Assembly (NCBI GenBank): GCA_019916065.1
Contig: CM034242.1
Coordinates: 11,910,879 to 11,974,878, forward strand
DNA: 64,000 nucleotides
Reading direction: 5' to 3'
Source: Vitellaria paradoxa
Taxonomy: Eukaryota; Streptophyta; Magnoliopsida; Ericales; Sapotaceae
Made by a program: the position numbers and the translations under genes. The notes below the pieces were generated by a model. That model was not told the origin of the DNA and made no database searches. It saw nothing but the letters and a program-made list of their open reading frames with translations. Each line of letters begins with the position of its first letter. Position 1 is the first letter of the stretch. Positions 1 to 12,965 of the stretch are shown here, piece by piece.

Positions 1-318
1 AAGTCTTGTTCCTCAGATCCCGATATAGGACCTCTGTATCTCTTCAACAATAACAAGAAAACCGTTTCCTTTTGCTTTTCCACCCCTCTCTTTCTCTATG
101 TATATTCTATCTACATATCTACCCATCATTCTACTCTTCTTCTAGTATCGAATACTGATCTTTTGTGGTCCTCAACCTCAATCCTTCCTTTTCTTTTGCT
201 TTTTTTACAAAACCCTGTTGCTTAAATGATCTCTCCCACTACATGCCCTTTGATTTGATCCATATATACATGTATAATTTACACATATATATGATATCGT
301 TGTTTTAGAGCTTTGTAA

Positions 319-3300
319 ATGCAAGAACAAAGTCTAGCCATGATGGGTATTGGCGGCGGCGGCGGAATTGGTGGGTTAGGAGATATTTCAATTTCCGGCG
401 ACCAGCACGGGCAGCTCAAAGCGGAAATCGCCACCCATCCGCTGTATGATCAGCTCCTCCAGGCCCACGTAGCTTGCCTCCGGGTGGCGACACCGATAGA
501 TCAGCTACCGATAATTGATGCTCAGCTCTCGCAGGCCCACCATATCCTGAGGACTTATGCCTCCCAACACCAACAACATCACCACCACCATCCCCTCTCT
601 CCCCACGAGAGGCAAGAACTTGAAAACTTCTTGGTGGGTTGTTTTTTTTTTTTTATTTGGTCTACCCATTTTGATTTGTGTCTATGATCTATTTATTTTG
701 TTTTTTTAAAGGTTTAGACCTGGGTTTTTCTCTCTTTCTTTCTTTCTTTCTTTTTTTTTGGTGATCGTGTTTGTATTCACAGGCACAGTATATGCTAGTC
801 TTATGCTCCTTCAAAGAACAGCTCCAGCAACACGTCAGAGTTCATGCTGTTGAAGCTGTCATGGCCTGCCGTGAAATTGAACAGAACTTTAACGCTCTTA
901 CTGGTACCCCTCTCTCTCTCTTCCTCCCTCTCTATACATACATAAATACATATATATCACATATAGATGTATTCATATGCATAGTATATATATCATTGGT
1001 GGTTTGGGGCAAATTAATATCTTGTGTCCTTCTGTTTGTGTTGGAGATGTTTTTGTATTTCCAATTGTTTTTGATGTCTGACGCTAGTTTGGTACTAAAT
1101 TGGATAATAGGCATTAGGACAACGAAAGGCCATTTGGTGTTCTTGCAAGTTTATGAAGTTGTACAATCGGTTGGTGTAATGGGACCTACTGAAGAAAATT
1201 TTATAGTTTTTATAAGTTAGGAGGGGTAGTTGTAGTATAGTTGGGTGATGTAGGGAACAGAAGAACGAGAAGAATAAGAAAAATAAATAAATAAAGAAAG
1301 AAAATCACCAACAACCAATGTATTTGGTTTCTGTTATGTTTCTATTCTGATTGACTGCATGATATTGGTTTGTTGGCTTTTAGTTCTTCATCTATTATTA
1401 GGGTTCGGTTCAGTACTCACACAGTGAGACATTGGAGTTCCGAATGTTACTGTTCTAACGTCCACAAACTAATTTCTTTTTGAGTCATTCTTCAAAATAA
1501 AGTAGAAAATAATTTTAAAAATTCTTTATAATTTTTATTCGAAAGTAACTTTTTAATTTTTTTTATAATAAAAATGTACACCGATTCTCTGTGTTTGGAA
1601 CGAGCTATTATATAAATTTTCTAAAATAAAAATGAATGTAAATGCTGATACGGATTTATTTTTTTCATGCTTTTCTCTATATTTAAAAATAATAATAAAT
1701 TTATGTTATATTGAGAATATGGATTTGGACGCTCCCCCCCCCAAAAAAAAAGAGAAATGAAGAAAAATAGTAAGAATAAAAAGTGAAGTTCAAAAAAAAA
1801 AAAATCAAGTTTCTTATGTGACATTTGGTTTATTTTTTTATTTTTTGTTTTTTGTTTTTATTTTTGTATTTTTGAAAATAAAGAAAAACAGCTGAAAACG
1901 CATTTGATCATTTGTGTTTTCAAAATTTGTTTAAAAAAAATAAAAAATAAACTTACACATGAAATTGAAAAATGACAAAAAGTTTTAGCGTTTTCAATTT
2001 AAAATGGAAAAAATCTCAAAAGAAAAGAAACAAAATATTTTTTATTTTCTTATTTTAAGATTTTTAAAATATAAAACATATAAAACAAAAAAGTATAAAA
2101 AAAAAAACAAACTAAATACCACCTTAATTTCTAATTAGCAATTGAACTTTTCAATATCAAGTTATTTTTTGGTGTGTATAAATTCATAACCTTTACATTG
2201 AATATTTACCCGAAATGTGAGGATGGTCACGACTATCTATAGAATGAGAGGTGGTTCCATCTCAGTGGGCCACAAAATACAATCAATATTGAAATTGAAC
2301 GCATTAAAATGACAATTGAATTATTTGAAGATATGAGAGGCCTAGTTTCTTTCTAACGAAGACTGCTCCTTGGAATTGAGGAACTGTCATTAACCATCAC
2401 ATATGCATTTGTCTTGATTCTATAGATATATATATATATATATATATATATCTATGTGTTATAACTTGATCAGAACTTAGCTGCTTTCAAAATGTTGGTA
2501 GTTGAATAATTGTAACAGTTGTGATTGAGTTGTCAACCTACCATTTTAAAAAGCAGACTTCATATTTAATCAACCATTTTCTGGGTGATCCTTCTGTCGC
2601 AACTGGTTAACGATTCATGTTCTCCCCCAGTTTAGGAAGCTTTAAATAATACAGTGAGGATGGCTTCCTTTGGTTGGCAAACAAAATATACATATGCCCT
2701 TCGATCAATAAATTGAGATTAATCAAGTTGCATGATTGCAAGCCATAATGTTAGGAAGAAGGAGCACCTCAAAAGGGTTTCAAGGGCTCGAGTGCATTGG
2801 TCAATAGTCATAATTTAATTATATTTTAATCAGATATGATTTTTTTATTCGCATTAATTACATTTCAATCAGTTTACTTTTAACTTTTATTTTTATTTTA
2901 AAATTAATTTTAATTAAATTAAATTAGAATTATTAGATCATTTTAACTACATCAAGATCGTTAATTAATGCACCTTAGCCCTTGTAGTGCCTTTTTGCAT
3001 TGCAGCATCCTGAAACTCACTTCAAAATGGGTACTATATTTTTGTAGGACGTGTATTAAACATGCATACTCCTCGATAATATCCAAAAACCTGCTAGTTA
3101 TATTTCTGACGTATCAAATTATTTTATTTTTTTCTTCAAACATATAATTAAGAAACGAGTCTAGATTATAGTAAGATCATAAAATTTTTTATTTCACATC
3201 TTATTTTATTTTATATGTTCAATCGTATATTAAATTATTTATTTAGATTTGTTATGAATATTATATTCATATGCATAATTATAAAAATATATTAAAAATT

Positions 3301-6300
3301 CCATTTTTTGTAATATCATTATAGTGTTAGTTTTTTTATTTTTCTTAAATTGTTCCATTGCTATTCGTACTCATGTCACGGTTGTTTCTTATATTTATAC
3401 ATTGCTTCTTCCTCTCTACATTCAAATAGATGGCCAAAAAACTAAACAGTATTCTGTTGTAATTTTGTATTGTTTTGTTTGACATATGTTTTTTTGGTAA
3501 ATGAAGAAAACTTCCATGCTGTAAAAGACAATAATCCTATATCAATTAATACATTTTGGATTAACACATGTTGCAAAACTTATATTAGAAGATACCATCT
3601 GCTAAGGATCAGTGGACTTAAAAAAATAATCTCTTTAAGTCCTTAATTTTGGAAGGTCACAAAATTTTATATAGTTTTAATTTACTAAATATTTTTTCAT
3701 TTAAAAAAGTTTTTATCAGTCGACTTTTTTTTCTTTTTAAATTTAAGATAATAAGATCCTGCCAAATATGAAAATCGATATATTAAAAAAGGATTTAGTT
3801 TTATTTTTTATTTAAAAAAAAGAGCTTTAAATTATTTAAATTATAACATTTTTTTGAAATTTAGGGAGGCCTTGGCCTACCAAGCTCCATCATACCTCGT
3901 CCCTATTTAGAATGTTTGTTTTGAATTAGGGGATCCTGAAATTGAAATTTAATTTTTAAAGTTAATGTTGCAATTTCAACCTTTGAATTCCTATAAAAGT
4001 TCATCCAATTGATGAAAATATTTTAACATTAATAGTTGGATAAACTTTTATAAGAATTCAGACATTTAGACATTGCAAATTTAATTTCAATTTCTAAAAT
4101 TGTATTTCAACTTCAAGAGCTCTCCAAGCCATTTGTTTTACATTATGTATATAAATTACGATTTTTTTTCTTATATTTGAATTGGTTGTGGAGTTCCAAG
4201 TTCATTTAATTTCAAATATAGGTATGAGTTTACCAATATAAATAAATGCTACATTCATTAGGTTGGAGCTCCCGTGAGTTTACCAAACCTGAAAATTTTG
4301 TTTTCTAATGAAGAATAAAAGGTTGGGTGAGCTTTCCACAAATAGTCTCTCAGAGTACTATCAGCAGTTTACTCATCCCAGTTCTTATATTTAAATATAA
4401 GAATTATCAATAAAAAATACCATCAGGCAATGCCTCTATTCTTATACCCCTTCCCTCTTTCAATCCTAATAACATATTTGGTTCCCAATATCTAAGAAAT
4501 GAGAAAATCAATCCCTATATATAAAAAATTAATTTCTTTAAGTGGCCCCAACTGCTACATCAGCAAGCAAGAGGGGTCACATTGAACTTTAAAATTTGAA
4601 TTTTGAATTAAAAAAAAATAATTATTATATTTTGAATTTCAAAAAAAAAAGTGACCGTTACATTTATTGATAATAATTATATTATTTTAGAATGCTAAAA
4701 ATTTGCCACATAGACAAGTAATAGGGAATAAGTGTTAGGAAACTATTGGGTGCAAAAGGTTGAATAATAACTTCCTATACTGATGAATGACACTGTAGCA
4801 GGTTACGGGGGCTGTAGCGAAAAATTCACTACAAGGGTTACAATGAAGAAATGAATGGTTATAATTTGATTAGCGATTTTCAATACAAAATTCACTACAA
4901 AGGTTACAATGAAAAAATGAATGGTTATAATTTGATCAGTAATTTTCAATACAATTAATAATGCAATTAACAATATTTATTTATTCAGTCAAGTAATGCA
5001 TAAATAATGACTGTTCAAATCACAACCGTTCATTGTAACCACTGTGGTGAATTTTCACTGCAGCCCCCGAAAACTCTATTGTAGCACTGTAGAATAGGAA
5101 TTACAATAGGAAAATTGTTGGCAATACTCTTATACTCTATTCTTCTTTTTGCATTAAGTGAAATTATAAAACTACCATCTTTTAACTAGTTATTTTTACA
5201 TATAATTTGAAATGACATAATTGTCTATTATAAATAAACATTTATAAATTTGGACAAATACTCTTACCCTTAGTTTGGTACAAGAAACTTAAAAAAAATA
5301 TTTTAAAGTCTAAAATAATTTTATGTATATTATATTTTTAACAACCATATTAAAAATATTTTTTATTTTGTTTTTTTAACTAACTAAATAAAAAATCAAT
5401 TTATTTCATTTATTTTTATTTTCATACTTTTATGATTTAAACATCTATCATCAATCTGAAGTCATTTAGTCGAATTCTATATGAACCTTTCCAAAAAAAA
5501 AAAACCTACAAAAATAAGTAAGTAAATGTATTAAAAATATTAACTTTTAAGCAAAAAAAAAAAAAAAAATTATCATACAAAACATAAGTATCATCATTCT
5601 AAAAACTTAATTTGATTTTTTATAATAGGAAATACTTTTTAAAAAATTAAAATTGAAAATTTTATCGTAGTAAAGTTATTCACATATAATAAGTGAATTT
5701 TTTTTTTAAATTAAATTGGCAACTGTCCACTTATCCCCCCCAAAAAAAAAATTAGAAAGGTAAAATTATTTTTGGTGCGTTATCTTCTCAATATTTTGTT
5801 TATAAAAATATTTTTTTATTATAAAATAAAGGTATTTATGGTATTATAATTATGCTTTTGTTTGAATTTTTGAATATGAGTATTTATAATATTATAATTA
5901 TACGAAATACATGATAAAAATGAAGAGGAAAAATTATGTAAATTTAATGAATAAAAAAAATAAAATGGACTGCAAGAAAGAATTAGTGGAGTGCAAATAA
6001 ACTCACTCAAAAATGTTCTATGAATTACATGATTCATTTTTTGAATCATTAAATTCTTAAAAGCATATTTTGATGGTAAATAATAATCCATATATGGTAA
6101 ATAAACCATTAAGATAATTCTTTTATAAGATATATGGAAGCCCTCAAAGAATTAGATTCAAAGTTCTAAGTAACCATTAAATTTACATTCTTTTTTTGTT
6201 ATAATAAAATATGCTATTCAAAAATATCGGGGAAATATGAAGAGGGATGAAACTAGGATTTCATGATAGTGAACTAAAAAAATTTCAGTAAAAATTTAAC

Positions 6301-8849
6301 TGTTGATCAAAGAACACTTATCTTTATTTGGGATTTACTTTTGTAAGAATTGAAAATTTTCTTTTGGTACTATGGTTTTTTTTTTTTTTTTTTTTGCTTC
6401 GCTTCTTTGTTAGTAATTTAAAACTTATACCTTTCTAACGGTATTATTTTGAGAGAAATAGTTTGTGCATAGTGAGAGAGGGAAGAGTAAAGCAAATAAG
6501 AGAAGGTGAAAATGATTGGAGAGATGTAGTGTATAAGGGAGAATGTGAAAAAAAAGGGATGAATGATGATATGGGAGAGGAAAATCTCAGGGGTGGAGAG
6601 AGAGGGGAGAGGGGGAGAGAGAAAGGGATTTATGAATTTGTATTGAAAAAGAAAAATATTAATTTTTTGTGCTTTAATTTTTTTTTAATGTAGGTCACAT
6701 TATTAAAAGTTAAGTTAGCTGAAATTTTTCATTTATGAAAGGGGAACCATTTGAGAGAGAGCAAGAGAGAGGCAGAGAGAGATTTATAGGTTTGCATTGT
6801 AAAAGAAAGATGTTAATTTTTTGTGTTTTAATTTTTTTTTTTAATATAGGTTTCATTATCAAAAGTTAACTTAGCTGATATTTTTCATTTATGAAAGGGG
6901 AACCATTATTAATAGAGACTTTTTGTGAAAGGAGACCATTATTAATAGAGTATTTATTTTTAATAAATATATCTAACATTTATGTATAGATAAAATGCCA
7001 AAGTGAGAGGAGGCATAGCCACCCTTGAACTTACATTAGCTTCATCCCTGAAAATAACCCTAGAGCTAACACTCTTTTGGATTATGGTTGGGATAAAAAT
7101 TTGTTTTTTTTTTTTGGGGGGGGGGGGAGTGAATGGAAATGGTAGGGGAACAAAATAAAAAATATTCAATTTATTATGTTTTTCAATATGATTGCGAAAA
7201 TGAGATTAAAATGAATAAAAATTCATAAAAAAAAGTTTAATTTGTATTGATTTATTATAAGAAATGAGTATACACATATAAGTAACTTGATTTCTTCCCT
7301 TTTTTTTTGTCATAAATTTTGCTCTAAATACAGGCTTAATATATACTACCACAAAAAATAAAATAAAATAAAAATAATAAAATACGCCTATAGCCATGGG
7401 GCTGGTCGCAGCGATTTTTTTTTTTTTTTTTTTCCTATGTCCTAGAGGATGATGGTGGGCTTTTTCTTTCTGGTTTAAGATTGCTGCAATTTATGTCATT
7501 CAGGTGTAAAAAAAACTTCTTATTTCGATTAGTTTTTGAGCCAAAATTCTATGGACTGCAACTTGGATTGTTTTATCGTTCAAATCGTGGTCATATGGGT
7601 TCTTGTGCCGCGTTGAACCGGAGACTTATTGGTTTAAAGATGACTTACAAGTTAAAACGCATAAGGACAACCTTAACAGGAAAGGAAAGTCCATATTCGT
7701 ATGTAAGCCTCCACAGGAGTTTTGAATCTCCAAAATTCGAAGAAAAATTGGAATCTGATGGGGGGGGGGACTTTTTCACCCCTTATTCATGTTTGGACGC
7801 TACAAATGTGTTACCTTTTAGAGATGTCATGTGATTTCTGACTGCACCTTCATAGTACCTTTGAACCTAAACTGATGGCCCGAAATCCCAAGCCAATACG
7901 CTCTCTATTTGTTTTGGACTCGTGAAGGAATTTTGAACCCGGTTAAAATTAGTTGAACTGAATATTAATCATTCGGTATTCCAACCAGATGCAAAAGGTA
8001 TAATTTTCAATTGGGGGCTCCTATAAGAAGGCTGAAATTACGGCTTTTCTCACGCATGGTGGTGTGGGCAAGAGTATTTTCCTTTGGTGAGTGGAGTGGG
8101 TCTTGTTCAGTTATTTGAGACAGAAATCTGAAAAGAGAATTAACATGGGGCTTGGTGAGGCTTTTCCCCTACCTAACAACATATATTTTCAGGAGTTACA
8201 CTGGGAGAAGGAACAGGAGCAACTATGTCGGACGACGAGGATGAGCCGCAAATGGATTTCTCACTCGATCAATCCAGCGCCGATGGGCATGACATGATGG
8301 GGTTTGGTCCTCTACTACCAACAGAGTCTGAAAGATCCCTGATGGAGAGAGTTCGACAAGAATTGAAGGTTGAGCTCAAGCAGGTGATCTTCTACAACTC
8401 TTGCAGTAATTTACTCTAGCTGTACCAAGTATTTCAAGCCGTTATGTGCAGAATAACTATTTACAGATGCTAAAAACGCGATGCCTAAAGATTTGAATTC
8501 CCCCCCCCCTCTTTATCTTGTAGGGATTTAGGTCGAGGATTGAAGATGTCAGGGAGGAAATACTAAGGAAAAGAAGGGCTGGGAAGTTACCCGGAGACAC
8601 CACTTCAGTTCTGAAGAATTGGTGGCAGCAACATGCTAAATGGCCTTACCCAACTGTGAGAAACTAACTCGGCCAATTACCATGGCACTGGCAATTTTTC
8701 GACTTCCCATTTTATCAATTTTGTTTTGGTTACGTTTCTGAAAATTTAGATGAAATACCAGAATATTTGTATCAGGGACAGGGCTAAAGATTGGAAATTT
8801 AAAAATTTACATACACCCTGAATCTAGGATTTTTTTTTCTTCAAACAAG

Positions 8850-8884
<35 letters not shown>

Positions 8885-9263
8885 GAGCACGCAAAGCATC
8901 TGTTGAGAGAGGTGTTCTGAGAAAATACCAAGAGGGATTTTGGAATGGAACCAACTAATGCAGAAGCCAATTTGCCTGTTGTTTTGTATGGATTTCGATT
9001 GGATGTATTTATTTCATGAAATTTAATTGCAGCAGTCATGATTCCTGAATCTAATTCACTTGATTTTGTGGGTGAAGAGTTGTAATAACCATTAACGAAG
9101 TCATTTCTGGTGATACTTGCAGGAAGATGACAAAGCAAAACTGGTGGAGGAGACAGGGTTGCAGCTGAAACAAATCAACAATTGGTTCATCAACCAAAGG
9201 AAGCGCAACTGGCATAGCAATTCACAGTCCCCAACAACTCTGAAGTCTAAACGCAAGAGGTAG
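319..9263 (+). CDS. KNAT7: KNOX class II homeobox transcription factor, KNAT7-like (5 exons, 299 aa)
   Basis: Exons are 319..633, 783..903, 8193..8383, 8524..8655 and 9123..9263. All introns are GT-AG and the joined frame is 900 nt. Domains in order: KNOX1 (about residues 33-75, with [20 protein letters not shown]), KNOX2 (about 104-145, [20 protein letters not shown]), an acidic linker ([13 protein letters not shown]), ELK (about 190-215) and a TALE homeodomain (about 216-280). The three-residue loop P250-Y251-P252 and the recognition-helix motif W274-F-I-N277 are visible. The tail KSKRKR is basic. Length is close to Arabidopsis KNAT7 (about 291 aa), and a poly-His run near residue 86 is the main difference. 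The family acts in the nucleus and regulates secondary wall formation, usually with OVATE, MYB and BLH partners. The start is the first ATG of the family-like MQE N-terminus. Intron 2 is about 7.3 kb. The KNAT7 call is strong; orthology rather than paralogy is inferred. Confidence 0.95.
1817..2123. mobile_element. PIF/Harbinger-like MITE, family B (copy 1)
   Basis: A 307-bp element flanked by TTA at 1814..1816 and 2124..2126, the TWA target duplication typical of PIF/Harbinger elements. The interior is A/T homopolymer-rich, with the block AAATCTCAAAA near the middle. The 3' end reads AATACCACC, matching the ends of copies at 21604..21916 and 35482..35792. No transposase is encoded. It lies in KNAT7 intron 2. 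Confidence 0.7.
2425..2451. repeat. (AT)n microsatellite
   Basis: A pure AT dinucleotide run in KNAT7 intron 2. Confidence 0.9.
4730..5140. mobile_element. Fold-back MITE in KNAT7 intron 2
   Basis: The left arm contains CGGGGGCTGTAGCGAAAAAT (from about 4806). The right arm ends GGTGAATTTTCACTGCAGCC and CCCG (near 5070), which is its reverse complement with few mismatches. Weaker complementarity extends outward on both sides through a CACTGTAG/CTACAGTG pair. Inside the left arm a segment of about 60 bp beginning ATTCACTACAAGGGTTACAA is duplicated in direct orientation (about 4835 and 4890). No coding capacity. The outermost boundaries and the TSD are unresolved, so the superfamily is unassigned. 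Confidence 0.6.
6600..6907. repeat. Imperfect tandem duplication, unit about 155 bp
   Basis: Two adjacent units, about 6600..6751 and 6755..6907. Each holds a GA-rich stretch, an AATTTTTTGTG block, a poly-T run, AAAAGTTAA(G/C)TTAGCTGA and TTTCATTTATGAAAGGGG. A shorter third echo (GAAAGGAGACCATTATTAAT) follows. A GA-rich tract (about 6463..6630) leads into it. It lies in KNAT7 intron 2. Confidence 0.75.
8852..8882. repeat. (CT)n microsatellite
   Basis: About 15 CT units in KNAT7 intron 4 (8656..9122), following a short poly-T run. Confidence 0.9.
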
Positions 9264-9849
9264 AGAGTGGAGCGTCCAGAGTGCTATTAATTGTTTCAAA
9301 CTGAACTAGAGAAGAGTGATTAAAGAGTACACAAAATATGTCTATATAACTCCATCTTATATGACCATCAAGGGCAGACATCTAGCTAACAATGCTCCAA
9401 ACTGTTGAAAAAAAAAATTGGAAGTTGAGTCCAAAAACTTGTAAGGTGAGTCCAAACACAATGTAATATATATATATATATATATATTTGGTGTTAGAAT
9501 GGCTTACTTGTAAGGTTGTTGATCTCTATTTTCTCAAGAGTGAAAACTAACATATTTCTTGTACCACTGGAATGCATCTGCAGTGTACTTTTCGCTTTTG
9601 TAATTGATCTATATTCCTTTTAACAGCTATGAAATTGCATGCACAATTCCCTTTTAACAGATAAGAGGGCTATTGCACTGTTTTTCTGGTATTTTTATCA
9701 AGCTTATTTGCTGCCTGAGAATGTGCTGAAATTTCCCTCCAATTTATACTTGTGTTGGTGACATGAGAAACTGAGGTAGAGTTAATTTTCCACAAGGTTC
9801 AAACTCCTTCGAAGATGGCCATCCTTCTTGACAACTTTTACCATAAAAT
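9264..9849. other. KNAT7 3' flank
   Basis: Holds the likely 3' UTR of KNAT7 and unique-looking AT-rich spacer with a (TA)n run at about 9466..9487. No canonical AATAAA was found close to the stop codon. No gene seen. Confidence 0.5.
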
Positions 9850-10660
9850 AAAAGTACTACTACAAGACAGAGATTAATAGAGAACTTTTACCATAAATTA
9901 AACATTATAAGGGAGGTACAGATTCTCCCTAGTTGTTATAGATTCTTCTATAAATTTGCCAAAAAAAAAAAAAAGATATTTATTTACATAAGTTACACAA
10001 AATTATGTCAACCATGTGGTCATCATTAAAATTTATGTGGTTTAGTTCCAAATCTACTACAACACAGATTAATAAAGAAATTTCACTATAAAATAAAGGG
10101 TAAATTACATTACCTCCCCTCAACATTAGGATAAATAAATTTATCACCCTTCAACATTTAAAAATTATATTTACCTCTTTATTTTGAAATGTTGTTAACA
10201 TTAGTCCCTTTAGTTGAATCAAATGTTAAAACTTAACAAAATATGTCAAAATAACCAAAATTTTAGTTAAATTACATTTTCATCAGTTTTTTTTTTTTTA
10301 GCAAAAATCCTTAAAATTTTTTTCCTTTTTACTTGTTTTTTACCTGTGTTCTAAAAATTTTTTAATGAAAACCGACGTAGATTTGAGAAAATGAGGGGAA
10401 AAATAAAAAAAAATACTTTAAATTTTAGTTATTATAATATTTTTGTTAAGTTTTAACGATTAATTTAACGAAAAGGGGGTCAATGTTAACAATATTTAAA
10501 AATAAGGGGTAAGTGTAGTTATTAAATATTGAGGGATGCTAAGTATAATTACTCAAATATTAAGAGAACATAAATATAATTTATCCTAAAATAAATACAA
10601 AGAGAGATACAAATTATCTCTAGCTCTTTAGTGATTCTTCTATATATTTGTTGTTTTTTT
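9850..10660. repeat. Tandem segmental duplication, second unit split by a MITE
   Basis: Unit A runs from about 9850 (CTACTACAAGACAGAGATTA) to about 10050. Unit B starts near 10056 (CTACTACAACACAGATTAAT) and runs to 10097, is interrupted by the MITE 10098..10586, then resumes with ACAAAGAGAGATACAAATTA and GATTCTTCTATATATTTG up to about 10655. The missing tail of unit B appears to resume at 12933..12977. The two units are diverged but clearly colinear. Confidence 0.6.
10098..10586. mobile_element. Mutator-like MITE with 9-bp target duplication
   Basis: A 489-bp non-coding element flanked by perfect TAAAATAAA repeats at 10089..10097 and 10587..10595. The arms are long (about 200 bp) and inverted: the left starts GGGTAAATTACATTACCTCC and the reverse complement of the right starts GGATAAATTATATTTATG. 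Both arms later share GTTAACATT and GTTAAAACTTAACAAAA. Long inverted arms with a 9-bp TSD fit Mutator-like elements. A related diverged copy lies at about 39199..39655. Confidence 0.75.
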
Positions 10661-10663
10661 TTA

Positions 10664-11253
10664 AGGGTAAATTACATTTACCTCACCTAAAAATTAGAGA
10701 AATTATTAGGACTTCCCCAACCATTTAGATATTATAGGTATGACCTTGATCCGCAAATGCACAGGTCATATATCGGTAACAAATTTAAATTTGTAATGAT
10801 AGTGGAGTATCGGACATTTTTTCCACAGGGAGAGACGAGTTATAAACACTAGAACTATTCTCTTATTAGTAAGTGAAACTAACTTAATCTAAACTAAATT
10901 TGGATTTAGGGGATGCTTAGATATGGTTTGGGTTAAGAATTGTGGAATAAAGGAATTGAAATACTAAATTAAAACAAATACATTCAAAATAAGATAATTA
11001 AAAGATCTTGACTACAACCTGAATCTAGTAGTGGGATAATAATTATCTCAAAGTGCTTTTATAATTTAACCTAATCATTGCACATGCATTGTTGGGTTGG
11101 ATGATATTCTTTGAAGAGTAAGTTATGGAAAACTCCAAGTAAGTAGAGGCATTGAAAATAGTTTTAGACTTATTGAGATATTAAATCAAACATCTAGTGT
11201 GCACAAGTATAAACTTGCAACTAAGTTTCAACTATAACGAGGGCCATCGATTT

Positions 11254-11290
<37 letters not shown>

Positions 11291-12932
11291 AACTTGGAAT
11301 TCTAAAAAATAATTTCCGAATCACCAAGATATTGAATCAAACACTTGTTATACACTAGAGGAACTCAAAACTAAGTGATGATTATAACATTGGTGATTTG
11401 AATCCATGAGAACCCTACCTCATGAAGAGATTCTGATTGAGAAAAGGTAAAGATATTTCCTTGAAAGCATTTGCATTTGATTAAACCACATTATCCCTCT
11501 ATTTTTAGTGGCTTGAAGCCAAGAAGAGCACTAATCTACTAACATAATGAAAACATAAGCTAACAACACAAACCAGTACATTAATGAAAAACAAGTGCAA
11601 AGCAAGATAAATTCAACAAAATAATAATGCAATTAGGAAATTATGCTTCAAAATTAAACTTACAAGTATCGAAGAGTAGCAATACAACAAACACACTTTG
11701 AAATTTCTCTCTTGAACTTAATCTAAATTAAAGAGAACTAAGGAAAGAAAACTGGAGAAAAGAGCCCTAGTCTGAACATGTGCCCCTATTTATATACAAA
11801 TGAAGTGTAAGGGGAAAAGTGTACAAACAATACATTAGAAAGCTGAAGAGTCACAGGTTGTCATTACAGTATGACCGCCCAGGTTAATGCCTACCATGTG
11901 TTTGCTTAAATGCTCCTCTAAAATGTCTTAAAACACCCATTTATGTGCCCTTGAATTATAACTTAGTGGTGCACCCGAGCTTGTGCGAGCGCCTAGGTGT
12001 TTCTATGCGGGTGTTCGGGTGCTTCTACTGTTCAAACAAATTTCTATCACTAATTTCCAATGTGATTTTAATCCTCAAAATGATGGATTTAGATTTCAGC
12101 TGAAGAACAAAAGTTTTAGACCTTTTAAGTCTTTTTTCTAATCTAAAAAGAATCACATCGATCAAAATATTGAATAAAAAGTTATGATTAAAATACTGAC
12201 AGGATATCACGCTGGAATTATCTGCTGCAATACTTCTTCGACTATTTTGAGCTTAGGGCCATGGTAATTGATCTTTTGTATTAGGATGGCTCTTAGGAGG
12301 TTAAGGAAGTGTTGAAAAACCTTGGAGATGTTGGCATTTGTGGCTTGAGTCTGTTTTCACATGCAGGCCAAATGTTCAACTAAACATCCTAGGGGATTCT
12401 TAAGCTTATTTTTGCACTTTATCTAATTCCTTTGCCATGACTTATCTTTAATTGCATCATTGGTGCGGTGTAAGCCCTAATCACTATATTTATTAACCGA
12501 AATATCACATATGCTGCCAACGCAAATATATGAGATAGTTACACTAAAACTGTGTGCATAGCAATAGACATTAGGTAATTAACATGCTAGAATGATATGA
12601 AAATATGTGTTATTTATTGCTAATTAAGGTACCTCTCGAATTCCCCGAAGCTTGGGACATATAAATCTTTCTGTTAAAGAATAAAATGAGACAATGATAT
12701 ATAAGTAATTACTTATGTTATTATATTTTATCCACTTTATAATAAAAAAAGGATAATTATATACAAATAATTGCTGATATCACTATATTCTGTCTATTTT
12801 ATAACTAACAAAATGATATATGTGTCCCAAATTTTGAGGCGTGGGGGATGTAAGTACTAAATAGTTGGGAAAGGTTTATGTAATTTTTTTAATGTTAAAG
12901 AAAAATAGGTGTAATTTAGTTAAAAATAATAC
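10664..12932. mobile_element. Composite insertion of about 2.3 kb, unclassified
   Basis: Inferred as an insertion because the flanks (to about 10655 and from 12933) together rebuild a second copy of the duplicated unit at 9850..10050. It starts with GGGTAAATTACATTTACCTC, like the Mutator-like MITE upstream. Inside, about 10739..12505 looks like a separate repeat, opening CCTTGATCCGCAAATGCACA and containing GTGGAGTATCGGAC and a run of about 35 A (11256..11287 and just beyond). No open coding region of note, so the transposon class is unresolved. Confidence 0.4.
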
Positions 12933-12965
12933 TTATTTACTTAAATTACGTGGAATTATGCCAAC

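Larger units (their letters stand above)
904..8192 (+). other. KNAT7 intron 2, 7.3 kb, repeat-loaded
   Basis: The intron starts with GT after the first base of a Gly codon (phase 1) and ends with AG before GAGTTAC. It is far longer than the other three introns (about 140-470 bp). It holds a TTA-flanked MITE (1817..2123), a fold-back element (about 4730..5140), a GA-rich tract and a tandem duplication (about 6600..6907), plus AT-rich sequence. The last 700 bp are less AT-rich. No conserved exon was recognised inside it. Confidence 0.85.

Noticed and set aside
771..1220. 149-codon plus-strand ORF
   Set aside because: Reads through KNAT7 exon 2 into intron 2; only 783..903 is real coding sequence.
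6463..6693. 76-codon ORF rich in Glu, Gly and Arg
   Set aside because: Product of a GA-rich simple repeat.
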